Source: Methylibium sp. NZG (GTDB lineage: Bacteria > Pseudomonadota > Gammaproteobacteria > Burkholderiales > Burkholderiaceae_C). From it: 64,000 nt of DNA. Positions 1 to 8,971 of the stretch are shown here, piece by piece. The position numbers were made by a program, and so were the translations under genes. Location: positions 62,001 to 126,000 of the forward strand of contig LGRD01000005.1 in the NCBI GenBank assembly GCA_001263235.1, read 5' to 3'. How positions within the stretch are numbered: the first letter of the stretch is position 1; the number at the start of each line of letters is the position of its first letter. The notes below the pieces were generated by a model, which saw only the letters and a list, made by a program, of their open reading frames with translations, was not told where the DNA came from and made no database searches.

Positions 1-754
1 GCGCGTACGCCGTTCGCTTGGCGTTCTTCGACAAGTTCAGCGAGGCCATCCATGAGGTGATGGTGGTGCCCAGGTCGGCGCCGAGCGAGAAGGCCACAGC
101 GGTCTGCCAGTCGAGCACGCCGGCCGAGCCCAGGCCCATCACGATGCCGATGGTGGCCGACGACGAATGGATCATCGCGGTGATGCCGGCGGCAATCAGG
201 ATGCAATAGATCAGCCCCATCAGGTTGTCGGCCCGCAGCGTGGACATGACCGCCATCACCTCGGGGATGTTGCGCAGCGGTTTGAGGCCGCCGGTCATCA
301 GGTTCAGGCCGTAGAAGATGAGCGCAAAACCCATGCAGGCCAGCGCGATGTTACGCACCTTGTCGCTCTTGCCGAACACGTAGACCAGGGCAAAGAGGCC
401 GGCAAGGAACAGGCCGAGTGGCCCCAGCGGCAGCGCGATCAGCCCGTTGCCCAGCGTGGTGCCGATGTTGGCTCCCATGATCACGCTGATGGCCGGCCGC
501 AAGCCCACCACGCCGGCGTTGACCAGGCCCACCACCATCACCGTCATGGCCGTGCTGGACTGCAGAACGCCAGTGATGAAGGTGCCCGCCAGCAGGCCCT
601 TGACAGGCGTGCCGGCAAAGCGAGCGAGCAGCGCGCGCATCTTGTTGACAGCCAGCGACTGGATGCCGCTGGACATGAACTCCAGGCCGAGCATGAAGAT
701 GCCCAGCCCGCCGATGACGGGGACGAGCAGATCCTTGAAATAGTCGACTTGCAT
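1..754 (-). CDS. Na+/phosphate cotransporter family protein (C-terminus missing)
   Basis: Inner-membrane sodium-dependent phosphate transporter of the PNaS/NptA family, of which about 251 N-terminal residues are present; the gene runs off the left edge. The sequence shows several hydrophobic segments and the two inverted-repeat signatures of the family, QSSTAM (residues 65-70) and HSSSAT (about 196-201), plus GANIGTT (94-100) and GADLGTT near the edge. The ATG at 754 begins MQVDYFKDLL, just before the first membrane segment. It lies upstream of, and on the same strand as, ppk2, which suggests a phosphate/polyphosphate theme. A C-terminal PhoU-like domain, common in the family, cannot be checked here. 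Confidence 0.9.
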   Translation of the reverse strand, partial: MQVDYFKDLLVPVIGGLGIFMLGLEFMSSGIQSLAVNKMRALLARFAGTPVKGLLAGTFITGVLQSSTAMTVMVVGLVNAGVVGLRPAISVIMGANIGTTLGNGLIALPLGPLGLFLAGLFALVYVFGKSDKVRNIALACMGFALIFYGLNLMTGGLKPLRNIPEVMAVMSTLRADNLMGLIYCILIAAGITAMIHSSSATIGIVMGLGSAGVLDWQTAVAFSLGADLGTTITSWMASLNLSKNAKRTAYA

Positions 755-898
755 GAGCAGCCTTCCGGGTTGGGTTGTCGTTCGTTGTTGTTCGATGTCG
801 GGCTGCGGGGTGTTGCGACGGTGGGCGCGCAGCCAGCCGACCCGTGGGGCGTCGGCGATGGAGTGGCCAGGTGACCGGGGCGGTCGAGTCGGTGCGGT

Positions 899-1840
899 TC
901 AGTACACCTCGGGCACCAGGATTTCCTGCGGCACCGCCTGGCGCACGTAGTCGTCGTTGCGCACGCGAGGCGGCAGCACGATGGTCGGGCGCTGCACTTC
1001 CTCGTAAGGCATCTGCCCCAGCAGGTGGTGGATGCAGTTCAGCCGCGCCTTCTTCTTGTCCACCGCCTGCACCACCCACCACGGCGCCTCGGCGATGTGG
1101 GTGCGCTCCAGCATCACTTCCTTGGCGCGGGTGTAGTCCTCCCAGCGGCGGCGCGACTCCAGGTCCATCGGGCTGAGCTTCCACTGCTTCAGCGGGTCGT
1201 GGATGCGGCCGAGGAAGCGCAGGTGCTGCTCTTCGTCGGAGATCGAGAACCAGTACTTGATGAGCTGGATGCCTGAGCGCACCAGCATGCGTTCGAACTC
1301 GGGCACGCTGCGGAAGAACTCCTCGTACTGCTCGTCGGTGCAAAAGCCCATCACCCGCTCGACGCCGGCGCGGTTGTACCAACTGCGGTCCAGCAGCACG
1401 ATCTCGCCGGCTGCCGGCAGGTGCGACACGTAGCGCTGGAAGTACCACTGCGTGCGCTCGCGGTCGTTCGGCGCGGGCAAGGCAACCACGCGGCACACGC
1501 GCGGGTTCAGCCGCTGGGTGATGCGCTTGATCACGCCGCCCTTGCCGGCCGAGTCGCGCCCCTCGAAGATCACCACCGCCTTGTGGCCGCTGTGCACCAC
1601 CCACTCCTGCAGCTTGACGAGTTCGCCCTGCAGGCGGAACAGCTCGCGGAAATACAGGCGGCGCTGTTCTTTGTCGTCGGCGCGCAGGGCGCCCGGCGCT
1701 GCTGTCGCGGCATCGCCAGCGAAAGCCCCTGCGATGGCGTCGAGGTTGCGGTCTTCGAGTTCGAGCTCGAACTCCTCGTCGTAGCTGTCCGTCAGGTCGT
1801 TCTGGATGCGCCGCACCAGGTCGTCATCGATTTCCTTCAC
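899..1840 (-). CDS. ppk2: Polyphosphate kinase 2 (PPK2 family)
   Basis: Cytosolic PPK2-family kinase transferring phosphate between polyphosphate and nucleotides. The 313-residue protein has one PPK2 domain: Walker A GRDSAGKGG (residues 94-102), a Walker-B-like EIVLLDRSWYNR (146-157), and the basic lid region after it. I chose the GTG at 1840 because GGACAGGAGC lies about 6 bases upstream and the protein then begins KEIDDDLVRR; the frame stays open a further 161 codons upstream, but that part is arginine- and alanine-rich and looks non-coding. The length fits single-domain PPK2 enzymes. Donor and acceptor preference (ADP or GDP) cannot be read from sequence alone. Confidence 0.93.
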   Translation of the reverse strand: MKEIDDDLVRRIQNDLTDSYDEEFELELEDRNLDAIAGAFAGDAATAAPGALRADDKEQRRLYFRELFRLQGELVKLQEWVVHSGHKAVVIFEGRDSAGKGGVIKRITQRLNPRVCRVVALPAPNDRERTQWYFQRYVSHLPAAGEIVLLDRSWYNRAGVERVMGFCTDEQYEEFFRSVPEFERMLVRSGIQLIKYWFSISDEEQHLRFLGRIHDPLKQWKLSPMDLESRRRWEDYTRAKEVMLERTHIAEAPWWVVQAVDKKKARLNCIHHLLGQMPYEEVQRPTIVLPPRVRNDDYVRQAVPQEILVPEVY

Positions 1841-2034
1841 GGGCAGCTCCTGTCCAAACCATTTGACAGAGTTGACGATATGGGCGCTCGATGGCAGTCG
1901 TGTGACAGCGCTGGGGCTTGAAGCCCGCCAGAAGCTCGCGCCCTGCGGGATGCAACGGCGCACCGACTCCGTCATGCGACCGACACCGAAGGCGCTTACC
2001 CTCTCCACCTCGTCACCTCCCTCTGGAACCACCG

Positions 2035-3306
2035 ATGAAACACCCGACCGCTGTCCTGCTCCTGGCGCTCTCGACACTTGGCTCGCTTGCCACGCCCCCG
2101 GCCCGAGCCCACGGCGACGACGATCGCTGGCCGCAGCAGGGCTGGCGCGACAGTTTGAACGTGCAGGTCGGCCCGCGGCCGTACTACCTGATCGACCAGC
2201 TTGCCGACGGGCCGCTGAAGAGCCGCCTGCAGGCTTGCAGCAACAAGCCGCTGCGCAAGACCGACTTCTCCATCGGCCACCGCGGCGCGGCGCTGCAGTT
2301 TCCCGAGCACACCAAAGAGTCATACGAGGCCGCTGCGCGCATGGGCGCGGGCATCGTCGAGTGCGACGTGACGTTCACCAAAGACCGCGAGCTGGTGTGC
2401 CGCCATGCGCAGAACGACCTGCACACCAGCACCAACATCCTGGCCACGCCGCTGGCCTCGACCTGCATCAAGCCGTTCGTGCCGGCCACCTTTGCCGCCG
2501 ACGGCACGACGCTGTTGACGCCGGCCACCGCCGAGTGCCGCACGAGCGAGATCACGCTGGCCGAGTTCAAGACGCTCAAGGGCAAGATGGACGGCGCGAA
2601 CCCGCGCGCCACCACCGTCGCGCAGTACCTCAAGGGCACGGCCGACTGGCGCACCGAGGCGTATGCGCCGGGTGGCACCTTGCTGTCGCACAAGGAAAGC
2701 ATCGAGCTGTTCAAAAAGCTGGGCGTGGGCATGACGCCCGAGCTTAAGTCGCCCAGCGTGACGATGCCGTTCGAGGGCACCTACACGCAACAGGCTTACG
2801 CGCAGCAAATGATCGACGACTACAAGCGCGCGGGCGTGTCGCCACGGCGCGTGTGGCCGCAGTCGTTCAACATCGACGACGTGTACTACTGGATCGACAA
2901 CGAGCCGCGCTTTGGCAAGCAGGCGGTGGCGCTGTCGGCCGTGAACGTGCCGGCCGACGTGCCGGCAGCCATCGCCGCGCTGCCGGCGATGCGCGCCAAG
3001 GGCGTGCGGATCGTGGCACCACCCACCTGGGCGCTGGTCACGCTCGATGCGCAGGGCAACATCGTGCCGTCGGAGTACGCCAAGGCAGCGCGCCAGCAAG
3101 GCTTCGACATCATCTCGTGGACGCTCGAGCGCTCGGGCACCTTGACCGACGGTGGCGGCTACTACTTCCAGAGCATTGCCGCGGCCACCAAAGGCCCAGG
3201 CGACTACCTGCGGTTGATGGACGTGCTGGCGCGCGACGTCGGCATCATCGGCCTGTTCACCGACTGGCCCGGCACGGTGACCTACTACGCCAACTGCTTC
3301 GGCTAA
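2035..3306 (+). CDS. Secreted glycerophosphodiester phosphodiesterase
   Basis: Hydrolyses glycerophosphodiesters to sn-glycerol 3-phosphate and an alcohol, probably in the periplasm. The 423-residue protein starts with a Sec signal peptide (hydrophobic residues 6-19, likely cleavage after PARA at 25). The GDPD catalytic motif is present: HRG (82-84), EHT (91-93), ECD (109-111) and a His near 124. The ATG at 2035 is chosen because it places the signal peptide at the N-terminus; the longer frame upstream adds an unconvincing extension. It diverges from ppk2 across a 194-bp gap. It resembles the long periplasmic GlpQ type rather than short cytosolic UgpQ. Confidence 0.9.
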   Translation: MKHPTAVLLLALSTLGSLATPPARAHGDDDRWPQQGWRDSLNVQVGPRPYYLIDQLADGPLKSRLQACSNKPLRKTDFSIGHRGAALQFPEHTKESYEAAARMGAGIVECDVTFTKDRELVCRHAQNDLHTSTNILATPLASTCIKPFVPATFAADGTTLLTPATAECRTSEITLAEFKTLKGKMDGANPRATTVAQYLKGTADWRTEAYAPGGTLLSHKESIELFKKLGVGMTPELKSPSVTMPFEGTYTQQAYAQQMIDDYKRAGVSPRRVWPQSFNIDDVYYWIDNEPRFGKQAVALSAVNVPADVPAAIAALPAMRAKGVRIVAPPTWALVTLDAQGNIVPSEYAKAARQQGFDIISWTLERSGTLTDGGGYYFQSIAAATKGPGDYLRLMDVLARDVGIIGLFTDWPGTVTYYANCFG

Positions 3307-3517
3307 CGCTGAACCCCGTGCCGCAGACCTTCCAATCTGTCAAGCTATTCACGGTTGGTTTGCACTCACGCCGAATTCTGAGCAAGCAGCTCAACGCAGT
3401 CGGGTGGGGGTGTGACTCGGAGCGTCGACCAAGACTGCGCGCCCGTCGGGGCCATCGAGCCCCACCTGCTCGGCCTGAATATCATGCCCGCGTCACCACC
3501 ACGCAAGCGAGGCAGGC

Positions 3518-3745
3518 ATGCAAACTTCAGAAGGCTCTGTGGAAGTCACTGTCTACAACTACCTGAGCTTCGATGGCACGCAGCGATCGCCTTTTCCGGC
3601 ACCCTACAAGGCGCCGCGCGATCGCATCGAGACGGCGTTGAACGGCAAGGTGCTCGAAGGCACCGCCGAGACGGTGCTGGCCTCGCAGCTCGATCACGAG
3701 GGTCGCTACCGCCGCCGGGCGACCGGCTGGGGCGACCTGGACTGA
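3518..3745 (+). CDS. Small conserved-looking hypothetical protein
   Basis: A 75-residue protein beginning MQTSEGSVEVTVYNYLSF. I do not recognise a named family. It has a strand-rich start (VTVYNYLSF), a central helix-like stretch around DRIETALNGKVLEG, and an acidic end (GWGDLD). No signal peptide or membrane segment is visible. Its 3' end overlaps the end of the convergent DUF2252 gene by 40 bases, and a GC-rich hairpin (CTGGCC 3754-3759 with GGCCAG 3769-3774) follows its stop. Codon use matches the neighbours, so it is probably genuine, but function is unknown. Confidence 0.55.
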   Translation: MQTSEGSVEVTVYNYLSFDGTQRSPFPAPYKAPRDRIETALNGKVLEGTAETVLASQLDHEGRYRRRATGWGDLD

Positions 3746-5235
3746 ACGCTCTCCTGGCCGCCGGCGCCGGCCAGTGGAGGGCTTGCCCGATCAACGGCGC
3801 CCGGCCTTGCGGGCGACTTTCTGGCGGCGCTCTTCGGAGCCTTGGCTTTCTTCAACGCATTCCAGTCCGCCTCATTCACGTCCGCGTAGTTCGCAGCAAA
3901 ACGTGCCAGCGATTCGTTGAACTTGCGCGACGTGCCGAGGTAGCCGCGGATCGTCGAGGCGTCGCCGCCCTTTGCATGCGCGCGAGCCAGCGCGTAGCCG
4001 CACGCCTCGGCGTACTCTTCGAGGTCTTTGGCGCTGAACTCGGCGTAGGCGTAGGCGCCCTTCATGTCGCGGAGTTGCCGGACGTAGAAGTCGCCCACCC
4101 CTTCGACACTGGCCCAGCCCAGGAAGATGTCGCTCGCCGCCTGCATGAGGCGCTGTCCGTGCACGACGCGCTCGCCCGGGCGCGCCGTGGCCTTCGTTCC
4201 GAGTGCGGCCTGCAGCACCGATGCGCCGGCTTCCTTGCATTGCAGGAACAGCGGGTGAACACCGTCGGCCACCAGCAGCAGCACGAAGCAGCGGCGCCCG
4301 ACCGAGCCGACGCCGGGCGTCATCACCGCCACATCGTTCAGCTGATAGCGGTCGAACAGCGCCCGGCGCTCGACCGGCAGGCTCGCCCGGTAGCGTGCGA
4401 TGAAGGCGGGAAGGCCGCGACGGAAGGCGCGCAGCTCGCGTTCACCGGCGCGCGCGTCTTCGTAGGCAAAGGCCGGCCCGGGCCGGATCAACAGCGCGCC
4501 GTCGACGCGTTCGGTGGCCTCTTCGGCAAACACGCGCACCGTGCCGCGCCGCGCTTTGCGGATGACGGCCAGCTCCGCGTCGTCCGTGCCGCCGAGCTTG
4601 AGCAGCGTGTCTGAGGTGAGGCGGTAGTACCAGGCGTCCAGCGTGTCCATCGTGGCAAAGCCGCGCATGCGGTCGCGGTAGGCCTCGGCCAGGTTCAGCA
4701 CCGCGTCGCGCATGTCGCGCTCGCGCAGCCCGAGTTCGCGCGCGAGGATCGCGAACGAGGCGGCCAGGCGCCGCAGGTCCCAGTCGAACGGGCCGCGCAG
4801 GCTTTCGTCGAAGTCGTTGATGTCGAACAGCAGCGCCCGCTCGGGGCTGGCGAAGAAGCCGAAGTTCGCCAGATGGGCGTCGCCACACAGATGGGTGAGC
4901 ACGCCGCTGTGGGGCAGGGCCGCCAGGTCGTCGGCCATCAGCCCCGCCGCGCCGCGGTAGAAGCTGAACGGGCTGGCCAGCATGCGCTCGCGCCGCAGCG
5001 GCGCGAGTTCAGGCACGCGGCCTTCGTTGGACGCATCGAGCCAGGCCACCGGGTCGCGCGCGCCCTTCGCGCCGGCTTTGGGCGCTTTCGCCAGATCGCC
5101 GAACGGGCAGGCGTCGCGCTGGGCTCGGCCCTGCGCACGCCGCTCGGCGGGGCCGGGCTGAGGAGCCGATGCTGACGACGCTTTGGTTGAATCGGTCTTT
5201 CGTGCCGTGCTTGACTTGCTTGACGTCCGTGCCAT
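3706..5235 (-). CDS. DUF2252 family protein
   Basis: A 509-residue cytosolic protein of the DUF2252 family, whose fold is related to kinase-like phosphotransferases; no biochemical role is established that I can name. Visible features: a basic Ser/Thr/Lys-rich N-terminus (1-45), the conserved core around LTHLCGDAHLANFG and DINDFDESL in the first third (H-G-D-x-H-x-x-N-F-G resembles an aminoglycoside-phosphotransferase catalytic loop, with DxNDFD as the metal-binding motif), and a Pro/Ser/Arg-rich tail (480-509). The tail is encoded antisense to the end of the small gene at 3518-3745, so the last 15-20 residues may vary between relatives. Confidence 0.85.
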   Translation of the reverse strand: MARTSSKSSTARKTDSTKASSASAPQPGPAERRAQGRAQRDACPFGDLAKAPKAGAKGARDPVAWLDASNEGRVPELAPLRRERMLASPFSFYRGAAGLMADDLAALPHSGVLTHLCGDAHLANFGFFASPERALLFDINDFDESLRGPFDWDLRRLAASFAILARELGLRERDMRDAVLNLAEAYRDRMRGFATMDTLDAWYYRLTSDTLLKLGGTDDAELAVIRKARRGTVRVFAEEATERVDGALLIRPGPAFAYEDARAGERELRAFRRGLPAFIARYRASLPVERRALFDRYQLNDVAVMTPGVGSVGRRCFVLLLVADGVHPLFLQCKEAGASVLQAALGTKATARPGERVVHGQRLMQAASDIFLGWASVEGVGDFYVRQLRDMKGAYAYAEFSAKDLEEYAEACGYALARAHAKGGDASTIRGYLGTSRKFNESLARFAANYADVNEADWNALKKAKAPKSAARKSPARPGAVDRASPPLAGAGGQESVQSRSPQPVARRR

Positions 5236-5247
5236 GCGTGCCTCCGC

Positions 5248-5661
5248 TCAGTCGGCCTTCTTGGGCCGGCCGGGTTTGAGTGGCGTCAGCGCGTTCAACG
5301 TGTCGAGAAGCCGCGTGTCACCCAACGCAGACAGCGCATGCAGCCCGGCGCGCAGCAGCTCGCTCTTCTTGGTGGGGCGCATCAGCTTGAGGGCGCGCAG
5401 CTTCAAGGCGGCGACCAGTTCGAAGTCTGCCGCCGGCATCGTGAAGCTATCGCGCACGAGCGGCACCTTGAGCTTGGGCGGCTTGGATGCGGCTTGCGCG
5501 GCCTTCTTCGACGCTTTCGCGGGTGCTTTGGCCTTCGCAGCGGCGGCCTGGGTGACGGGCGCCTTCGGAGCCGTCTTCTGGGCAACGCGCTTGGAGGCGG
5601 CGCCGGTCTTGGCGGGCGCGCTTGCAGGCGCTTTCGCAGGTGTCTTCGCAAGGGTGGGCAT
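5248..5661 (-). CDS. Lys/Ala-rich histone-H1-like protein with a ribbon-helix-helix-like domain
   Basis: A 137-residue basic protein. Residues 1-65 are an alanine/lysine/proline low-complexity arm like bacterial H1-like histones. Residues 66-120 look like a ribbon-helix-helix: a strand (VRDSFTMP), a helix (FELVAALKLRALKL) and a second helix (TKKSELLRAGLHAL). The last residues, PGRPKK, resemble an AT-hook. DNA binding is therefore likely; whether it is a nucleoid protein or a specific repressor is open. A perfect 8-bp-arm palindrome lies 25 bp upstream of its start and may be its own operator. It sits 12 bp upstream of the DUF2252 gene on the same strand, so the two may be cotranscribed. Confidence 0.7.
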   Translation of the reverse strand: MPTLAKTPAKAPASAPAKTGAASKRVAQKTAPKAPVTQAAAAKAKAPAKASKKAAQAASKPPKLKVPLVRDSFTMPAADFELVAALKLRALKLMRPTKKSELLRAGLHALSALGDTRLLDTLNALTPLKPGRPKKAD

Positions 5662-5685
5662 GTCGAGTATCCATTCAGCGTGAAA

Positions 5686-5704
5686 CGTATAAATAGTTTA
5701 TACG
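5686..5704. promoter_or_regulatory. Palindromic operator candidate upstream of the RHH-like gene
   Basis: CGTATAAA, three bases (TAG), then TTTATACG: a perfect inverted repeat with 8-bp arms, AT-rich in a GC-rich region. It lies 25-43 bp upstream of the gene starting at 5661. On the minus strand the arm contains TATAAA, usable as a -10 element, so a protein bound here would block transcription. Confidence 0.55.
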
Positions 5705-5789
5705 ATATACACGAATGATCAAGATTGGCGCCGTTGCCCCGTGTTCTTCCCCGTGCCTTGCGCCGTTCGGTTTCGCTCGGAAAAGCACA

Positions 5790-5822
5790 AAGGGCCTGCC
5801 CTCGCAACGAGAACAGGCCCTT
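5790..5822 (-). terminator. Rho-independent terminator after tRNA-Ala
   Basis: AAGGGCCTG (5790-5798) pairs perfectly with CAGGCCCTT (5814-5822). On the minus strand the hairpin is followed by a T-rich stretch (TTTGTGCTTTT). It starts 11 bases after the tRNA 3' end and is the natural end of the tRNA transcript. Confidence 0.75.
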
Positions 5823-5833
5823 GGATCTTCAGG

Positions 5834-5909
<76 letters not shown>

Positions 5910-6058
5910 ACACGCGCTGCGAGTCTATCAAATCGACTGCTGGGCTGATGCGGCCAGAGCAAAACCGCGGAGCGCGGCGAACGATCGCACTCCCTCTGGC
6001 ATTTTGCCCGGCGGCTGGATCAGAATGCTCCCCACCGACCCCGGCTCCTGGAGCGCGC

Positions 6059-6928
6059 ATGACCCGACCCGACCCCACCTGGCTGGACGCCCAGTACAAC
6101 AACCGCGCCCGCGTGGCCGACGCGGCGCAGATCCTCGAGCGGTGGGCGCGGGCGTCGGCGCTGGCGCGCGAGAAGTCGGACGCGCGGCTCGACCTGCCGT
6201 ACGGCGACGGCGACAAGGAAACGCTCGACGTCTTCCCGGCCGCGCGCGAGAACGCGCCGGTGCTGGTGTTCATCCACGGCGGCTACTGGCGTGCGCTGGA
6301 CAAGAGCGATGCGTCCTTCGTTGCCCCGTCGTTCGTGCAGGCCGGTGCGATGGTGGTGGTGCCCAACTACGCGCTGTGTCCGGCGGTGAGTGTCGATCAC
6401 ATTGCGCTGCAGATGGCGCGCTCGTTGGCCTGGGTGTATCGCAACGCGCGCCGACATGGCGGCGACCCGAGTCGCATCGTCGTGGCCGGCCATTCGGCGG
6501 GGGGTCAACTCGCCGCGATGATGCTCAGCTGTCAATGGCAGCAGGTCGGCGCAGACCTGCCGGCGCGGCTGGTGCGCGGCGCGCTGTCCATCTCTGGCGT
6601 GTTCGACCTGGAGCCGTTGCGCCACACGCCCTTCCTGAAGCACGACCTGAAGCTGACGCCGGCATCGGTGCGGCGCTTGAGCCCGGTGGGCTTCCCGCCG
6701 CCCGAGGGCCCGCTGTACGCGACGGTGGGCGCCGAAGAGAGTGAAGAGTTTTTGCGCCAAAACGAGCTGATCCGCAGCGCCTGGGGCGCGCGCACGGTGC
6801 CGGTGTGCGAGGCCATCCCGCACACCAACCACATGAACGTGCTGCACGACCTGGCCGACCCGCAGGGCCGACTGCATCTGCTGGGGCTGCAGTTGCTCGG
6901 CTTGCCGAGCGTGCAGGCGAATCAGTGA
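6059..6928 (+). CDS. Alpha/beta hydrolase (HSL/kynurenine-formamidase-like)
   Basis: A 289-residue cytosolic alpha/beta hydrolase. The oxyanion-hole motif HGGYW (73-77) and nucleophile elbow GHSAGG (144-149, Ser146) are clear, and a C-terminal His in the HTNHMNVL stretch completes a plausible triad. The HGG-Y-W form matches esterases of the hormone-sensitive-lipase group and bacterial arylformamidases, so either an esterase or a formamidase role is possible; no tryptophan-degradation gene is adjacent to decide. The ATG at 6059 gives MTRPDPTWLD, a typical start for this family; the open frame upstream crosses the tRNA gene and is not coding. It appears monocistronic. Confidence 0.85.
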   Translation: MTRPDPTWLDAQYNNRARVADAAQILERWARASALAREKSDARLDLPYGDGDKETLDVFPAARENAPVLVFIHGGYWRALDKSDASFVAPSFVQAGAMVVVPNYALCPAVSVDHIALQMARSLAWVYRNARRHGGDPSRIVVAGHSAGGQLAAMMLSCQWQQVGADLPARLVRGALSISGVFDLEPLRHTPFLKHDLKLTPASVRRLSPVGFPPPEGPLYATVGAEESEEFLRQNELIRSAWGARTVPVCEAIPHTNHMNVLHDLADPQGRLHLLGLQLLGLPSVQANQ

Positions 6929-7100
6929 GCTATCGGGCCTGAAAACGCAATAGCGATCGGCCATGAGTCGGATTGAGCATATGTATTGGCACGCCGCGCT
7001 CGGCTGCGCTACCGTCCGCCGCGAGCCGTCAGTGACTGCGCTCGGTGCACAGCCTGCCGTGACGGACGTTTGGTGATCACTTCAACGCTAGGAGAGCGAC

Positions 7101-7520
7101 ATGGGCTTGAAAGGTACGAAGACCGAGCAGAACCTGAAGGACGCCTTTGCCGGCGAATCGCAGGCCAACCGCCGTTACCTGTATTTCGCAAACAAGGCCG
7201 ACATCGAAGGCCAGAACGACGTGGCAGCGCTGTTTCGCTCCACCGCCGAAGGTGAAACCGGCCACGCGCACGGCCACCTGGAGTTCCTCGAAGCCGTGGG
7301 CGACCCGGCCACCGGACTGCCCATCGGCTCCAGCCGCCAGAACCTGATGGCGGCCGTGGCCGGCGAAACGCACGAGTACACCGACATGTACCCGGGCATG
7401 GCCAAGCAGGCGCGCACCGAAGGGTTCGACGAAATTGCCGACTGGTTCGAGACGCTGGCCAAGGCCGAGCGTTCGCACGCCAACCGGTACCAGAAGGCGC
7501 TGGACGCGCTCGTCGATTGA
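7101..7520 (+). CDS. Rubrerythrin (diiron domain only)
   Basis: Ferritin-like diiron protein, expected to reduce hydrogen peroxide in the cytosol. The 139-residue chain is one four-helix bundle with the paired ExxH-type ligands: E20 in the [13 protein letters not shown] stretch, EGETGH (50-55), GETHEY near 92 and AERSHANRY near 125. There is no C-terminal rubredoxin (CxxC) domain, so electrons must come from another protein; the adjacent Fe-S oxidoreductase is the obvious candidate. The start is supported by AGGAGAGCGAC just before the ATG. It is the first gene of a three-gene operon with 7609-8958 and 8972-9559. Confidence 0.93.
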   Translation: MGLKGTKTEQNLKDAFAGESQANRRYLYFANKADIEGQNDVAALFRSTAEGETGHAHGHLEFLEAVGDPATGLPIGSSRQNLMAAVAGETHEYTDMYPGMAKQARTEGFDEIADWFETLAKAERSHANRYQKALDALVD

Positions 7521-7538
7521 GGTGACCTGACGCTCAAG

Positions 7539-7563
7539 AACGGGGGGCTTCGCGCCCCTTGTT
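7539..7563 (+). terminator. Weak hairpin after rubrerythrin, possibly partial terminator
   Basis: GGGGGGC-TTC-GCGCCCC with flanking AAC/GTT pairs, followed by TTGTTC, lies between the rubrerythrin stop and the Fe-S protein. One G-G mismatch and a poor T-run make it at best a leaky terminator that would favour rubrerythrin over downstream genes, or an mRNA-stabilising stem. Confidence 0.35.
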
Positions 7564-7608
7564 CATTGGTGAGACAAGAAACACGCACAAGAACCCGCAG
7601 GAGATGGC

Positions 7609-8958
7609 ATGAGCACGCGCGAAGGCAACCTCGAAGCCCCGACCCGACACCCCGTCGACTGGAAAGGCGCCGACTTCTACGACCAGGCCTCGTGCGAGAA
7701 GGAGATGGAGCGCATCTTCGACATCTGCCATGGCTGCCGGCGCTGCGTCAGCCTGTGCCATTCGTTCCCGACGCTGTTCGACCTGGTCGACGCCACGGCC
7801 GACGGTGAAGTGCACGGTGTGGCCAAGAAGGACTATTCGAGCGTCGTCGACCAGTGCTTCCTGTGCGACCTGTGCTACCTGACCAAGTGCCCTTACGTGC
7901 CGCCGCACCCGTGGAACCTCGACTTCCCGCACACCATGTTGCGCGCCAAGGCGATCAAGTTCAAGAACGGCGAGGTCGCCGCGGGCGAGAAGCTGCTCGC
8001 CTCGACCGACACGCACGGCCAGTTTGCCGGCATCCCGATCGTCGTGCAGACCGTCAACGCGCTCAACAAGACCAAGCCCGTGCGCAAGCTGCTCGACAGC
8101 GCGCTGCACGTGCACCCCGATGCCTGGCTGCCCGAACTGGCAACCCAGCGCTTCCGCTGGAGCGCCGACAAGCGAGGCTACGCCACCACGGTGACGAACG
8201 GCGAGCGCACACCAGGCAAGGTGGCGATCTTTGCGACCTGCTACGTCAACTACAACGAGCCCGGCATCGGGCACGACCTCATCAAGCTGCTCAACCACAA
8301 CGACATCCCGTACGAGATCGTCGAGAAGGAAAGCTGCTGTGGCATGCCCAAGCTCGAACTCGGTGACCTCGATGGTGTGGCCAAGCACAAGGAAGCCAAC
8401 ATCCCGGTGCTGGCGAACTACGCGAAAGAGGGCTATGCCGTTTTGTCGGCCATCCCGTCCTGCACGCTGATGTTCAAGCAGGAGCTGCCGCTGCTGTTCC
8501 CCGGCGACGCCGACGTGGCGGCAGTGCAGAAGGCGATGTTCGACCCGTTCGAGTACCTGATGGCACGCCACAAGGACGGCCTGCTCAAGACCGACTTCAA
8601 GCAAGCGCTCGGCAAGGTGAGTTACCACATCCCGTGCCACGGCCGCGTGCAGAAGATTGGCAAGAAGACCGAAGAGGTGTTCAAGCTGATCGGCCAGACG
8701 GTGGGCGTGCAGCTCAACACGGTGGAGCGCTGCTCGGGGCACGCGGGCACGTATGGCGTGAAGACGGCATTCCACGCCGTCGCGATGAAGATCGGCAAGC
8801 CGGTCTTCAAGGCGATGGCCAAGGACGAGCCCGACTTCATCAGCTCCGACTGCGCGCTGGCCGGCCACCACATCGCACAAGGCATGGCGAGCAACTCACT
8901 GCCAGCGGCCAAGCTGCAGCATCCGCTGAGCCTGGTCCGCATTGCCTACGGCCTTTGA
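7609..8958 (+). CDS. (Fe-S)-binding heterodisulfide-reductase-like oxidoreductase
   Basis: A 449-residue cytosolic electron-transfer protein related to GlpC/GlcF. The N-terminus binds two [4Fe-4S] clusters (C40-x2-C43-x2-C46-x3-C50 and C83-x2-C86-x2-C89-x4-C94). Two cysteine-rich CCG-type domains follow: the first has [12 protein letters not shown], while the second is degenerate with [11 protein letters not shown], where the tandem cysteine has become Cys-Ser. It lies between rubrerythrin and a DUF3501 gene. By context it probably passes electrons to rubrerythrin, a role not demonstrated here. The ATG at 7609 follows AGGAGATGGC. Confidence 0.85.
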   Translation: MSTREGNLEAPTRHPVDWKGADFYDQASCEKEMERIFDICHGCRRCVSLCHSFPTLFDLVDATADGEVHGVAKKDYSSVVDQCFLCDLCYLTKCPYVPPHPWNLDFPHTMLRAKAIKFKNGEVAAGEKLLASTDTHGQFAGIPIVVQTVNALNKTKPVRKLLDSALHVHPDAWLPELATQRFRWSADKRGYATTVTNGERTPGKVAIFATCYVNYNEPGIGHDLIKLLNHNDIPYEIVEKESCCGMPKLELGDLDGVAKHKEANIPVLANYAKEGYAVLSAIPSCTLMFKQELPLLFPGDADVAAVQKAMFDPFEYLMARHKDGLLKTDFKQALGKVSYHIPCHGRVQKIGKKTEEVFKLIGQTVGVQLNTVERCSGHAGTYGVKTAFHAVAMKIGKPVFKAMAKDEPDFISSDCALAGHHIAQGMASNSLPAAKLQHPLSLVRIAYGL

Positions 8959-8971
8959 CGGGGAGTAGACC

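Noticed and set aside
3746-3795. GC-rich hairpin after the small gene as a strong terminator
   Set aside because: A stem exists (3754-3774) but no T-run follows on either strand, and it lies inside the DUF2252 coding tail.
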